Source: Sedimentitalea todarodis
GTDB taxonomy: Bacteria > Pseudomonadota > Alphaproteobacteria > Rhodobacterales > Rhodobacteraceae
DNA: 64,000 nt
Assembly: GCF_032595355.1 (NCBI RefSeq)
Contig: NZ_JASMWN010000014.1
Location: 62,001-126,000, forward strand
Direction of reading: 5' to 3'
Positions 28,078-37,245 of the stretch are shown piece by piece; within the stretch, counting starts at the first letter, position 1, and each line of letters starts with the position of its first letter. Both the position numbers and the translations under genes were made by a program. Below the pieces are notes generated by a model. That model was not told where the DNA came from. It saw only the letters and a program-made list of their open reading frames with translations, and ran no database searches.

Positions 28078-28260
28078 GTTCCGTCGGTTTCCTCCGGGAA
28101 TGAAAAGGGAATCCGTTCCGGCCTTGGCCGGGAAACGGAACTGCCCCCGCAACTGTAGGCGGCGAGCGCCTCTCGATATGCCACTGGGTGAGTTCCGGGA
28201 AGGCGAGAGGTGTCGCGACCCGCCAGTCAGGAGACCTGCCGACGCGAGTGAAACCACGAT
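28078..28260 (+). promoter_or_regulatory. Cobalamin (B12) riboswitch
   Basis: Conserved pieces occur in order: AAAAGGGAATCCG, CTGCCCCCGCAACTGTA, GCCACTGGG, GGGAAGG, and GACCCGCCAGTCAGGAGACC. These are the B12-box and core helices of the cobalamin riboswitch. It lies 100 bp upstream of the btuF-like start. Binding of adenosylcobalamin would be expected to lower expression of the uptake operon. Confidence 0.92.
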
Positions 28261-28360
28261 CGGACGGGGTGTGCCGGGGCGGGAAACCTGTCGCGTCCCG
28301 TATGATCGCACACTGTTTCGCGTTTTGTCCCTGCCGGTCCCATCTGACGGGAAAGAACGG

Positions 28361-29371
28361 ATGAAACAGACACTGATCACGGCCACCCTGCTGGCCAGCG
28401 CCGCGCTGCCCCTGCATGCGCAAGAAACAACCTACCCCCTGAACCTGACGAATTGCGGCGTGGAGATGTCCTTCGACACCGCCCCGGGCAGTGCCGTGAC
28501 CATCGGCCAGTCCGCGACCGAGATCCTCTATTCCCTCGGCCTTGCGCCCAAGGTCTCGGGCACCTCCGTCTGGTTCAATCCGGTCCTGCCGGAGTTCGCG
28601 GAGGTGAACGAGGGGATCGAGCGGATGGCCGACAATGATCCCAGCTTCGAAAGCGTGGTCGCGAAGAAGCCGGGGCTGGTCGCCGTGCAATATGAATGGC
28701 ACGTGGGCGAAAGCGGGATCGTGGGCACCCGCGAGATGTTCCGTGACGTTGGCGTTCCGACATACATCATGCCCGCCGATTGCGACACCAAGGACAATTC
28801 CACCGGCGGGGACGGCACGCGCGTGGGCGCCTTCGACACCGCCTCGGTTTACAAGGGCATCCGCGAGCTTGCGGCGATCTTCGACGTGCAGTCGGCCGGC
28901 GAGGGTCTGGTCGCGGAACTGGAGGCATCCGAACGCGATGCTATCGCGCGTGCGGAAGGCCTCGATCTGCCGGGCGATCTGACGGCCGTCTTCTGGTTCT
29001 CTTCCGCAGATCTGGAGATTGACCCCTATGTGGCCGGGCGGCTCGGCGCGCCGGGGTACATGATGTCGAATCTCGGGATCGAGAACATCATCGAGTCCGA
29101 CGAGGAATGGCCGACGGTCGGGTGGGAGAGCATCGCCCGCGCGGATCCAGACATCATCGTCATCGCCTACATGGACCGCCGCCGCTTCCCGGCGGACGAC
29201 GTGGAGAAGAAACTCGCGTTCCTGCGCACCGATCCCGTGACAAGCCAAATGACGGCCGTGCAGGAGCGGCGGATCGTGCAGATGGACGCCCACGCCATGA
29301 GCGCGACGATGCGGTCGATCTACGGGCTGGGAACCCTGTCGCAGGCGCTCTCGGAGATGTCCTTCGAATGA
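28361..29371 (+). CDS. btuF: BtuF-like periplasmic binding protein (cobalamin uptake)
   Basis: A signal peptide (MKQTLITATLLASAALPLHA) precedes a two-lobe class III binding protein joined by a long helix: GQSATEILYSLGLAPKVSGT in lobe 1, ADPDIIVIAYMDRR in lobe 2. Class III proteins bind corrinoids, haem or siderophores. Cobalamin is preferred because a B12 riboswitch lies directly upstream. The ATG at 28361 follows GGGAAAGAACGG. It overlaps the permease gene by ATGA. Length (336 aa) is somewhat longer than E. coli BtuF, as in many FepB/BtuF relatives. Confidence 0.85.
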   Translation: MKQTLITATLLASAALPLHAQETTYPLNLTNCGVEMSFDTAPGSAVTIGQSATEILYSLGLAPKVSGTSVWFNPVLPEFAEVNEGIERMADNDPSFESVVAKKPGLVAVQYEWHVGESGIVGTREMFRDVGVPTYIMPADCDTKDNSTGGDGTRVGAFDTASVYKGIRELAAIFDVQSAGEGLVAELEASERDAIARAEGLDLPGDLTAVFWFSSADLEIDPYVAGRLGAPGYMMSNLGIENIIESDEEWPTVGWESIARADPDIIVIAYMDRRRFPADDVEKKLAFLRTDPVTSQMTAVQERRIVQMDAHAMSATMRSIYGLGTLSQALSEMSFE

Positions 29372-30426
29372 CAATGGTGGCCGCGCCTGCACGCGTCGCA
29401 CGGGGGCGCGGCCTCTGGCTTGCTCCCCTCGTTCTCGGGCTCGCCATCCTGGCCGGCACAGCAATCGGGGAGACCCGGCTGCCCTTCGCCACGGTGCTGC
29501 GGACGCTCGCGAACCACCTGTGGGAGGCGGGTTATCCGGTGGACGGGATAGAGGCGGGGATCATCTGGAGCTATCGCCTCCCCCGCGCCGTCGTGGCGGC
29601 TTGTTGCGGGGCGGGGCTGGCGTTGACCGGGGTGGTGCTTCAGGCGCTTCTGCGCAACCCGCTTGCCGATCCCTACCTGATGGGCCTTTCTGCGGGTGCC
29701 TCGACCGGGGCGGTCCTCGTCACGGTCGCGGGCGTGGGGGGCGGCGCGATCTCAATGTCGTTTGGCGCACTGACCGGGGCGCTGCTGGCCTTTGGATGCG
29801 TCGCGGCGCTTGCCCGTGCGGTCAGCGGCGGCGCGGGGGGAGGGCGCGCCACCCAGGCCGCGGCCGCGATCATCCTCGCCGGGATCGCCGGGTCGCAGAT
29901 GTTCAACGCCCTGACGGCCTTCACCATCGCCCGCTCCGCCAATGCCGAGCAGGCGCGGGGCATCATGTTCTGGCTGATGGGCAACCTGTCGGGCATCCGG
30001 TGGGAGGATGTCGGTGCCTGCGCCCTCGTTTCCCTTGCAGGCGTGAGCCTTTGCCTGTGGCACCGACGTGCGCTCGACGCGTTCACATTCGGCGCCGATA
30101 GCGCAGCCTCCCTCGGAATCAACGTACCGGCGCTGCGCGGCACGCTCGTCACCGCCACGGCGATCATGGTCGGCGTGCTGGTTTCGAAGGTTGGCGCAAT
30201 TGGCTTCGTCGGGCTGGTCGTCCCCCACGCCATGCGGTTCCTCGTCGGGACACGTCACGATCAGCTGGTGCCGGCCTCGGCGCTTGCGGGGGCGGTGTTC
30301 CTCGTGGCCGCCGACGTGATCAGCCGCGTCCTCGTGCCTGGACAGGTCTTGCCCATCGGCGTGGTCACGGCGCTGGTGGGCGCGCCGACCTTCGCGCTGA
30401 TCCTTGTGCGAGGCGCGCGGAGATGA
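29368..30426 (+). CDS. btuC: BtuC-like FecCD-family permease
   Basis: The 352-aa protein has the roughly ten helices of the FecCD family, with hallmark segments RLPRAVVAACCGAGLALTGV, LLRNPLADPYLMGLSAGAS and IGFVGLVVPHAMRFLVG. It forms the membrane channel for the BtuF-like protein upstream and the ATPase downstream. It overlaps both by 4 nt, so the three are translated as a unit under the B12 riboswitch. Confidence 0.9.
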   Translation: MTMVAAPARVARGRGLWLAPLVLGLAILAGTAIGETRLPFATVLRTLANHLWEAGYPVDGIEAGIIWSYRLPRAVVAACCGAGLALTGVVLQALLRNPLADPYLMGLSAGASTGAVLVTVAGVGGGAISMSFGALTGALLAFGCVAALARAVSGGAGGGRATQAAAAIILAGIAGSQMFNALTAFTIARSANAEQARGIMFWLMGNLSGIRWEDVGACALVSLAGVSLCLWHRRALDAFTFGADSAASLGINVPALRGTLVTATAIMVGVLVSKVGAIGFVGLVVPHAMRFLVGTRHDQLVPASALAGAVFLVAADVISRVLVPGQVLPIGVVTALVGAPTFALILVRGARR

Positions 30427-31184
30427 AGGTGGAGGTCCGCGACCTCTGCGCACGCGTCCATGGCACGCCGCTCCTGTCGGACGTGTCGTTCCGCCTCCAC
30501 GAACGCGAGCTTTTCGGCCTTGTGGGCCCCAACGGCTCGGGCAAGTCGACCCTCATGCGATGCTTGGCAGGATTGCGCCGCCCGTCATCGGGGCGCGTCC
30601 TGGCCGACGGCGAGGATCTTGCCTGGATGCCCCTCCGCACACGTGCGCAGCGCATCGCCCTCGTCGAGCAGCAAGCCGACACGACCGACCGGCTGACCGT
30701 CCGCGACGCAGTGGAACTCGGGCGCACACCGTACCTCTCGCCCCTGCGTGGCTGGGGGGTGGCCGACGACATGGCGGTCGGGGACGCCCTCGGGGCGGTT
30801 GAAATGGCGGGCTTTGCCACGCGCCACTGGCATACCCTGTCAGGCGGCGAGCAGCAGCGCGTCCACATCGCTCGCGCGCTGGCGCAATCGCCGGACCTGC
30901 TGCTGCTGGACGAGCCGACGAACCACCTCGATATCCGCCACCAGCTTTCGCTTTTGGCACTGGTGCGAGATCTTCGGATCACGCGCGTCGTGGCCCTGCA
31001 CGACTTGAATCAGGCGATGGAATGTGACCGCATCGGGGTGCTGCACGGAGGCAGGCTCGTCGCGACAGGCTCCCCCCAAGACGTGCTCGACGAAGCTCTC
31101 CTTGCCGAAGTCTTTGGCGTCACGGCGACGCGCCATCGGGCCCCAGATGGATCGCCGCGCCTTCATTTTTCCCATGCCCTATGA
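30423..31184 (+). CDS. btuD: BtuD-like ABC ATPase
   Basis: Walker A is GPNGSGKST (35-43), the signature is LSGGEQQRVHIARAL, Walker B is LLLLDEPTNHLD and the switch His is in VALHDLNQAM. The 253-aa length fits FecE/BtuD ATPases. It completes the btuFCD importer. Twenty bases after its stop an IS begins, and a start-like ATGCGCCTCA is cut by that IS, so a fourth operon gene has probably been lost. Confidence 0.9.
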   Translation: MKVEVRDLCARVHGTPLLSDVSFRLHERELFGLVGPNGSGKSTLMRCLAGLRRPSSGRVLADGEDLAWMPLRTRAQRIALVEQQADTTDRLTVRDAVELGRTPYLSPLRGWGVADDMAVGDALGAVEMAGFATRHWHTLSGGEQQRVHIARALAQSPDLLLLDEPTNHLDIRHQLSLLALVRDLRITRVVALHDLNQAMECDRIGVLHGGRLVATGSPQDVLDEALLAEVFGVTATRHRAPDGSPRLHFSHAL

Positions 31185-31204
31185 AGGATTGTCCATGCGC
31201 CTCA

Positions 31205-32609
31205 GGGAGTGGGCAAAACTTGGGGGTCTGGTCGTGCTAGGATCGGTTCTTTGCGAGGAGAACTTCCATGGATGTCCGAATAACTGTCGAGACCACCTTC
31301 GAAAACGGAAGGAAACGCTCCCATCAACTCGGCCATTTCTCACGCCCGTTCCGGCAAGCCCAACCCGAAAGCTTCGGACTCCTGCTTGAGGATGCCAGGA
31401 CGCTGCTCCGGCAACTGCAGCAAGCGATGCTGCTCGATCAGATCGAGGAGATATCGGAAGCAGGCCGGAGCTGCCCCGCCTGCAATAAGGTGAGGGCCAT
31501 TCATGATTACCGGCCTCGGGTTCTCGACACGCTTTTCGGTCGATTTCGCGTGCGAGTGCCGCGTATTCGCGGCTGTGGCTGTACCGCCAAACCGGAAGCT
31601 ATCTCGGGTGGACCACATACCCTGCTCGGACACTTATTCCCGGATCGAGCAACCCCGGAATTGCGCCGCCTTCAAGCCGAACTTGGGTCGCGCCACTCAT
31701 TTCGGGAAGCCGCACGGATCATGGAGACGTTTCTGCCTTGCGCGACGCAGATGAACACCACGGTACGCAATCGGCTGGGCAGAATTGCCAAAGAACTTAG
31801 TGATCGTGAACAATCGGTCCCTGCTGTGGATGACGGAGCGCATATTCGATGCCGGCCAGAATATCAAAAGCGGCACCTCGATCTTGTGGTTGGGAAGATC
31901 GAAAGCCCAGATATGAGCCGCCGCTTCGGCCTCGCGCAACAAGCCGTTCGGTCTCCGGCCAATGAACTCCGGCAGGATCTATGCGCGCTAGGATGGGACG
32001 ACCATCGCCCCGTCACCGTCATTTCCGACGGGGAACCCGCGCTTTCCAATCTGGTGCGGCGCGCCGTTCGGGGGCCGGTCCGTCACATCCTCGACTGGTG
32101 GCATATCTCAATGCGAGTTCAACATGTTGCGAACGCCGTCAACGGGCTTTTGCAGGCGGAGAATTTTCCGGGGATGCCGGAACTCTTCAAACGCCCATCG
32201 GAAACATTGCGATGGTGCCTGTGGCATGGGAAAATCATGACAGCTGGTACACGTCTTCAGTGCCTGATGATCGATTGCTCCAGGCTCTCCAAAGAAGACA
32301 CCATGGTGCGCGCGGCTGCAGCACGCGTCTGGGCGCGTTGTCGCGAACTGTACACTTATCTGGCAAATAACTGGGATGCACTCACCAACTACGGCTGGTG
32401 GCACCGCAACGGTTTTCCGATTTCATCCTCCCGTGCCGAAGGCTGTGTCGACGATATCGGAAACGCTCGTATGGGAAAACGTCGAAGGATGCGATGGTCT
32501 CCGAAAGGCGCGCACCGCGTGGCCGTCACCAGAGCTGCCGTTCTTGACGGGCGATTGACTGTCGCTCACAGGAAACTGGCCGCCTGACCACCAGGTTTTG
32601 CCCACTCCC
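31205..32609 (+). mobile_element. ISKra4-like insertion sequence
   Basis: Terminal inverted repeats of about 22 bp with two mismatches are visible, starting GGGAGTGGGCAAAAC at 31205 and as its complement ending at 32609. The 1.4-kb element has one transposase gene. No clear target duplication is seen. It separates btuD from an unrelated convergent gene. Confidence 0.8.
31268..32587 (+). CDS. ISKra4-like transposase
   Basis: The 439-aa protein starts MDVRITVETTFENGRKRSHQ and has a Cys-rich zinc-finger-like segment (CPACNKV, then RGCGCTAKPE). The central catalytic region shows VISDGEPALSNLV and HILDWWHISMRVQH, and the C-terminal part SSSRAEGCVDDIGNARMGKR. The frame is open and full length, so it may be functional. 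The family assignment is from overall layout and these motifs and is less certain than its identity as a transposase. Confidence 0.8.
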   Translation: MDVRITVETTFENGRKRSHQLGHFSRPFRQAQPESFGLLLEDARTLLRQLQQAMLLDQIEEISEAGRSCPACNKVRAIHDYRPRVLDTLFGRFRVRVPRIRGCGCTAKPEAISGGPHTLLGHLFPDRATPELRRLQAELGSRHSFREAARIMETFLPCATQMNTTVRNRLGRIAKELSDREQSVPAVDDGAHIRCRPEYQKRHLDLVVGKIESPDMSRRFGLAQQAVRSPANELRQDLCALGWDDHRPVTVISDGEPALSNLVRRAVRGPVRHILDWWHISMRVQHVANAVNGLLQAENFPGMPELFKRPSETLRWCLWHGKIMTAGTRLQCLMIDCSRLSKEDTMVRAAAARVWARCRELYTYLANNWDALTNYGWWHRNGFPISSSRAEGCVDDIGNARMGKRRRMRWSPKGAHRVAVTRAAVLDGRLTVAHRKLAA

Positions 32610-32622
32610 GTCTTATGATCGC

Positions 32623-33402
32623 TCAGAACTGCATGTTCAGTGCGAAGAAGATCTGCCATTTCGGCTGCCCGTCCCCTTCGTGAGCGACGCTGTATTGCGG
32701 CTCGACAAACATGTTGTAGACGGTGTCATTGGCCTGGATCACCTTGCCGAGCCGCAAACCAAGCGGGATGTTGTAATCCCCGTTGTCCAGGTCGAACGTC
32801 CAAGCAGGTGCGCTGCCGGTATACCAGCCCTGGCCGAGCTGGTAGAAGCCAAAAGGCTGAAGGGCGGCGAGCTTCACCCGTTCACGTCCGTTCGTGTCGC
32901 CGATGCCATTTCGATAGGTCAGCAGGTAGCCATACTGAAACTTCGAACTGGTTGCGTTGAAATAGACGTTTGCGAAACCAACCTGCCACTGCTCGTTTCC
33001 CAATCGGTCATCCTGCGCCGTGGGTGCCACGATTTCGGGGCCGATGCCAAAGCTGACCGCCGGGTTGCCGGTGTCGAACAGATAGGCGGCAAAGACATCG
33101 ATATCTCCCAGATCGGTGACATCGCTCATATTCGTGCCGACAGGCAAGGTGCTGACCGGCACAGACAGGCGCATCAGCCAGTTGCTGTCCCCGAGTGAAA
33201 ACGGCTTGGCATAACGCAGGATGAACTGATTGGCGTCTTTGTCGCTGTCACCGGTCAATTCGCCGATATAGTAGTTCTGGATGTTAAAGGCGGTCGTATT
33301 CGCCAATGGATTGTTGGCCTGCGCACCGGCATCTTGGGCGGCAGCGATGCCACCATTTGAAATGATTGACGCTGCAATCACGGCAATGAAAGTCTTCTTC
33401 AT
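32623..33402 (-). CDS. Predicted outer membrane beta-barrel protein
   Basis: The start MKKTFIAVIAASIISNGGIA gives a signal peptide; the in-frame extension upstream is not signal-like. The mature chain has alternating amphipathic strands (FQYGYLLTYRNGI, VYNMFVEPQYSVAH) and ends WQIFFALNMQF with a C-terminal Phe, typical of outer membrane barrels. It lies downstream of two DUF1254 genes on the same strand, which often neighbour such proteins. The substrate is unknown. Confidence 0.7.
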   Translation of the reverse strand: MKKTFIAVIAASIISNGGIAAAQDAGAQANNPLANTTAFNIQNYYIGELTGDSDKDANQFILRYAKPFSLGDSNWLMRLSVPVSTLPVGTNMSDVTDLGDIDVFAAYLFDTGNPAVSFGIGPEIVAPTAQDDRLGNEQWQVGFANVYFNATSSKFQYGYLLTYRNGIGDTNGRERVKLAALQPFGFYQLGQGWYTGSAPAWTFDLDNGDYNIPLGLRLGKVIQANDTVYNMFVEPQYSVAHEGDGQPKWQIFFALNMQF

Positions 33403-33507
33403 GAAAAGATAATCCTCTGTGTCAACTCGAGTATCCAGGGGGCACGCCTGCCGGGGCATCAAGCGACCATCCGCCATCCCTCAGGCCTTCGCCCCCTGTT
33501 CAGGCTA

Positions 33508-35034
33508 CTATTCTGCCTTCTCGATATCGCCGGGCTTCCAGCTTCCGTCCAATGCGGGTGCCGAAGGTGCGTAAAGACGGAGGATTGCGAAGAAGCCTCG
33601 CTCCGGCGCCGTTGCCAACCAGTTGCCTTCTTTTCCATCGGGCGCTTGCGGGCCGATATAGAGTGTTGTGCTGCCATCCTCGTTCTGGGCGGGCTCGTTG
33701 AGTTTGCCGAGCGAGGGGAAGGGCTGACCGTTGTCGAGGCCCGAGGCGTTTTCGGCTTCATAGAGCGTGACCGACCAAAACAGTTCTGCCGGGATGTCGG
33801 CAGGGAGGTTCAGAACATAGCTCTGATCGCCCAAGAGCGGTTCGCCGTCGGCGTCCTCGAAGCCGATCATGTAATAAGCGCCCTTTCCCGGAGTCATCGA
33901 CACCATGCCCGGGCTGATCGAGAAGTAGTCGGTGAAGAACCATGCCCGTGCATCAAGATCGCGGTATCCGGCATCCGCTGACATCCAGTCGAGCCCAACC
34001 GGAACATCGGGCCAGCGCGCCGAAACATTGTTGACCGGGTTCAACCACTGGCGGTCTTCGTAGACGCGGAAATCGGCATCGTTCAGACCATGCTGAAAGC
34101 CGATGACGCGGCTGGTCTTGTACCCTGTTTTCGCAGCGGCATCGAGGATTGCACGGGTTTCGTCATTGGGCGCGAAATCGCGGTCGGCATCGATGCCAAT
34201 GCCGTGGAGCATCCCCAGCCAATCAGGCTCGGCAAGGTTCTCGCCCTCGGTATCGACAAGATACTTGAGCTGATCAAAGGCCGTCGCGTCAGAGCGCGGC
34301 AGCATGTCATAGGAGCCGCCTGCCGCATCGGGGAATTCCATCGGTTTCGCGCTGTCCTTCTCGCCCAGCGGATAGATGACCGATTGCTTCAGCAGGTCGG
34401 TGGCCGGGCTGATGTTGTCCAGGCTCTGATAGAACGACCGCAGAAAGAAGAAAATGTTGTTGGTTCCTGAGCGATAGACATAGTGATCCGCGGGAACGTC
34501 GCCGTCCCATCCCGGCGGAACGATGAGAAAATTGCCACCCGCACCCGCATCGGGCCCCGGAAGCCCGAGATCGCCGAAATATGCCCCGCCATCGACCGGT
34601 ATCGGGCGCTGCCATGCGTCAAGGATGATCCCCTGCAGTTTCGGAGGGGCCTCGAACACCAGCGGACCACTTTCGCCCAGATCGGCGAACACCATGCCAT
34701 AGATCAGGTCCGAGTTCGGCGTCGTGATCTTTGTCTTGGCATCCAGCCGCTGGGTCCAGATCGGCATGATGTTATAGCCCGTGCCGAAGGCCTCGGCCGC
34801 ACCGTCGCGCATGCCCATCGTGTTCAGAAGTGGCATCGCCCAGAGATAGGATTGCGTCGCGCGCTGAAAGGTCAGTTCCTCCATCAACGTCCGGGCGGTT
34901 GCCTCGGTCGGGCGATTGTTCTCGAAGGGCAGATTGGCGAGATCCTGAATATGTTCTGATTGCGCCGAGGCCGTGCCAGCGGCGGCTGTGAATACACAGC
35001 CCCACAATGCAGCTTTGACAATTGTTGTTCGCAT
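33508..35034 (-). CDS. DUF1254/DUF1214 secreted protein, copy 2
   Basis: A signal peptide (MRTTIVKAALWGCVFTAAAG) is followed by a DUF1254 domain (QRATQSYLWAMPLLNTMGMR, TTPNSDLIYGMVFADL) and a C-terminal DUF1214 domain (FWSVTLYEAENASG, TLYIGPQAPDGKEGNW). The length of 508 aa is typical. DUF1254 proteins are widespread, exported and of unknown biochemical role. The paralogue upstream (35095-36591) is 60 bp away and shares the whole layout, so this is a tandem duplication. Confidence 0.87.
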   Translation of the reverse strand: MRTTIVKAALWGCVFTAAAGTASAQSEHIQDLANLPFENNRPTEATARTLMEELTFQRATQSYLWAMPLLNTMGMRDGAAEAFGTGYNIMPIWTQRLDAKTKITTPNSDLIYGMVFADLGESGPLVFEAPPKLQGIILDAWQRPIPVDGGAYFGDLGLPGPDAGAGGNFLIVPPGWDGDVPADHYVYRSGTNNIFFFLRSFYQSLDNISPATDLLKQSVIYPLGEKDSAKPMEFPDAAGGSYDMLPRSDATAFDQLKYLVDTEGENLAEPDWLGMLHGIGIDADRDFAPNDETRAILDAAAKTGYKTSRVIGFQHGLNDADFRVYEDRQWLNPVNNVSARWPDVPVGLDWMSADAGYRDLDARAWFFTDYFSISPGMVSMTPGKGAYYMIGFEDADGEPLLGDQSYVLNLPADIPAELFWSVTLYEAENASGLDNGQPFPSLGKLNEPAQNEDGSTTLYIGPQAPDGKEGNWLATAPERGFFAILRLYAPSAPALDGSWKPGDIEKAE

Positions 35035-35094
35035 GATCGCAGTCCTAACATTTGCTGGAAGTTCACCCGCCGGCACGACCGGCGGGCGCGTTCA

Positions 35095-36591
35095 TCATTC
35101 CACGAGTTGGAAATCGTCGAGTGTGAAGCTCTTGTCGAAGAACGGCTCGAGCGGCGCATAGAGACGGAAATAGATGAACCAGCCGTCGTCGCCGACGGTT
35201 TTGAAGTGGTTGCTCTCCATCCCTGCAGGCGCATCAGGGCCGAAAAACAGGTCAACGCTGCCGTCCTCGTTTACCTGAAGGCTTTCGGTACGGCTCCCCT
35301 TGGTGACATCCGCAATCTCGGTGCCGCCATTGTCATAGGGGCGGCGCGTTTCCTCGCTGTAGAGCGTGACCGACCAGAACTGCCCCACGGGCACATCTGC
35401 CGGAACATGCAGTTTGTAATTGCGGTCGGCGCGCAGCATGTCGCCATTCTGGTCGCGCTTTGAGGTCATGTAGACCTGGCCTTCACCCGGCTGTGGGTTG
35501 ACCATGCCCTTGGTGGAGGCGACGGCCTCGTAAAACCAGGTCGCGCGTTCGTCGATCTGCTGCATCGTGTCGGTCTCTTGCTCGACGGTGAAATCGAAGC
35601 TCTTGTACCAGGACGTGCCCTCCCACCAGACATCAGTATAGCGGGGATTGACCTGCAGATTACGGGTCATCAGTTCGCCAAGCGCGGCGCCTTCTATCAG
35701 GATCTTCTGCTGGCGCTCATCGGGGGCAAACTCTTCGCCCTTCACGATGCCAAGGGGGGCCAGCATGGCCATCCACGGCTTGTCGATCTCGCGCACCGGC
35801 TCTTCGTTGACGATACCAGCCAGCTTTTGCCAATAGGCCAGACCGCGTGGCGACGTTGCACTCCATTCGACATCCTTGCCGTTGACGAAAGTGCTGGTCG
35901 TGGTGGAGCCCACAGGGCCCATTTTGTATTGCGAAACATAGGTGTCATAATAGGCCGGATCGGGATCGATGATGCGGATGCCGACCAGCACGTTGTTCGT
36001 GGCACTCTGGTAGACATAGATGCCATCGGCCTGGTATTGCGTCGGATCGTCCTCGGGGCCGACGACGATATAGGTGGCCCCTTCGCCCTTGTCGGGCCCG
36101 GTCAGGCCGAGATCGAACACCGGCCTCATCCACATGTCCAGAACACCGCCCGCGGTCTGGCCTGCCGGATAGTCGATCTGGATCGGACCGTCAGACAGAT
36201 CGGTGAAGTTGAAGATATAGGGCGTGGTCAGGTTGGCGGTAACGATGCCACGCTTTTCCTTGAGCGATTCCAGCACGGCAAAGGCACCGGGTTCATCCGT
36301 GCCATAGGCCGCGCCCTGACTGTCGCGCCAGGTTGTCGTGCTGACAAGCGGTGTCGACCAGATATAGGCCTGCGCGGCCCGTTGCAGGTCCATCGCATCG
36401 AACAGACGCTGGGATGCGTCCTCGTCGAAATAGCTGTCCTGCAATTCAATCGTGCCCGCAGGTGTATCGATCACCTCGTCACCACTGAGCGTCGCCTGAT
36501 CAAGTGGGATGGCATCCTGCGCGAGGCATGAGAGTGCCGTTGTGCAAAGAAACGCTGCGGTCAAAGTCGCCGTAGTGATCATGCGGGTCAT
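35095..36591 (-). CDS. DUF1254/DUF1214 secreted protein, copy 1
   Basis: The 498-aa protein has a signal peptide (MITTATLTAAFLCTTALSCL), a DUF1254 domain (QRAAQAYIWSTPLVSTTTWR, TTPYIFNFTDLSDGP) and a DUF1214 domain (QFWSVTLYSEETRRPYDNG, DLFFGPDAPAGMESN). It is first in the run of two paralogues followed by the beta-barrel gene. Sequence divergence between the two copies is large, so the duplication is old. A possible start four residues in (MITTA) would shorten the signal. Confidence 0.87.
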   Translation of the reverse strand: MTRMITTATLTAAFLCTTALSCLAQDAIPLDQATLSGDEVIDTPAGTIELQDSYFDEDASQRLFDAMDLQRAAQAYIWSTPLVSTTTWRDSQGAAYGTDEPGAFAVLESLKEKRGIVTANLTTPYIFNFTDLSDGPIQIDYPAGQTAGGVLDMWMRPVFDLGLTGPDKGEGATYIVVGPEDDPTQYQADGIYVYQSATNNVLVGIRIIDPDPAYYDTYVSQYKMGPVGSTTTSTFVNGKDVEWSATSPRGLAYWQKLAGIVNEEPVREIDKPWMAMLAPLGIVKGEEFAPDERQQKILIEGAALGELMTRNLQVNPRYTDVWWEGTSWYKSFDFTVEQETDTMQQIDERATWFYEAVASTKGMVNPQPGEGQVYMTSKRDQNGDMLRADRNYKLHVPADVPVGQFWSVTLYSEETRRPYDNGGTEIADVTKGSRTESLQVNEDGSVDLFFGPDAPAGMESNHFKTVGDDGWFIYFRLYAPLEPFFDKSFTLDDFQLVE

Positions 36592-36709
36592 TATCTGAAG
36601 TCCTTTTTGTGGGATTTAGCCCTCCACGGACCCGGATGGTTCCGCAAAGATGCATCTGTTTCGCTAGCGGTAAATGGCCGGTCCGGAACCGGCGTTGCAA
36701 GCATGGGCG

Positions 36710-36967
36710 TCATGTACGGCCTCCATTTGACCCGGTTCTTCGCGCCAGTGGCGGCGCGAGCCATTCTTCGATTTCGCAACGAAGCTCCGATTGCAGCCGG
36801 GTGTAATCGTCGAGCATCGCCTCGGAAGGGTCAGAACGCGCGTGAAGACGCCTGAGCACCTCGCGCACCTCCTGATAGTCGCTCCAGGCGGCCTCGAATT
36901 CTTCGTTCTCACGCCTCAGCCGCTGAACTTCCAGTTCGCGCTGTTTGAATGGATCGTCGTCGTTCAT
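36710..36967 (-). CDS. Small coiled-coil protein
   Basis: The 85-aa product is highly charged and helical, QRELEVQRLRRENEEFEAAW through VLRRLHARSDPSEAMLDD, with heptad-like spacing. It has no signal peptide. It lies between the DUF1254 genes and the divergent TPR regulator. The ATG at 36967 is preferred to a TTG three codons earlier. Function is not known. Confidence 0.5.
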   Translation of the reverse strand: MNDDDPFKQRELEVQRLRRENEEFEAAWSDYQEVREVLRRLHARSDPSEAMLDDYTRLQSELRCEIEEWLAPPLARRTGSNGGRT

Positions 36968-37245
36968 CCCAAACAAGTTCCCGCTTTTCCCGCTACCTCA
37001 ACCAGAAGGGCCAATCGGCGGTTCTTGGGGGCAATCCTGCCGAAAGAACGGTCTCTGGGTAAGTTACCGCAAGGTAGCAATATCGTTACACGCATGAATC
37101 CTTTGATCTTTTCAGAGATAATTCAGGATGGATTGTTGCCAGCTGCCGGGCCGTTTGGCACAAAGATGACGCAAGCCAGCTGCCAGCAACCAAGAATCTG
37201 ATCGAATTGAGCGAGCCAACATCGCTTGATGGAGGAACTCGACCA

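Noticed and set aside
27908..29464. 518-codon minus-strand frame
   Set aside because: Antisense to the riboswitch and btuF; it contradicts the clear B12 operon on the plus strand.
35578..36531. 317-codon plus-strand frame
   Set aside because: Antisense to a DUF1254 gene, no family match.
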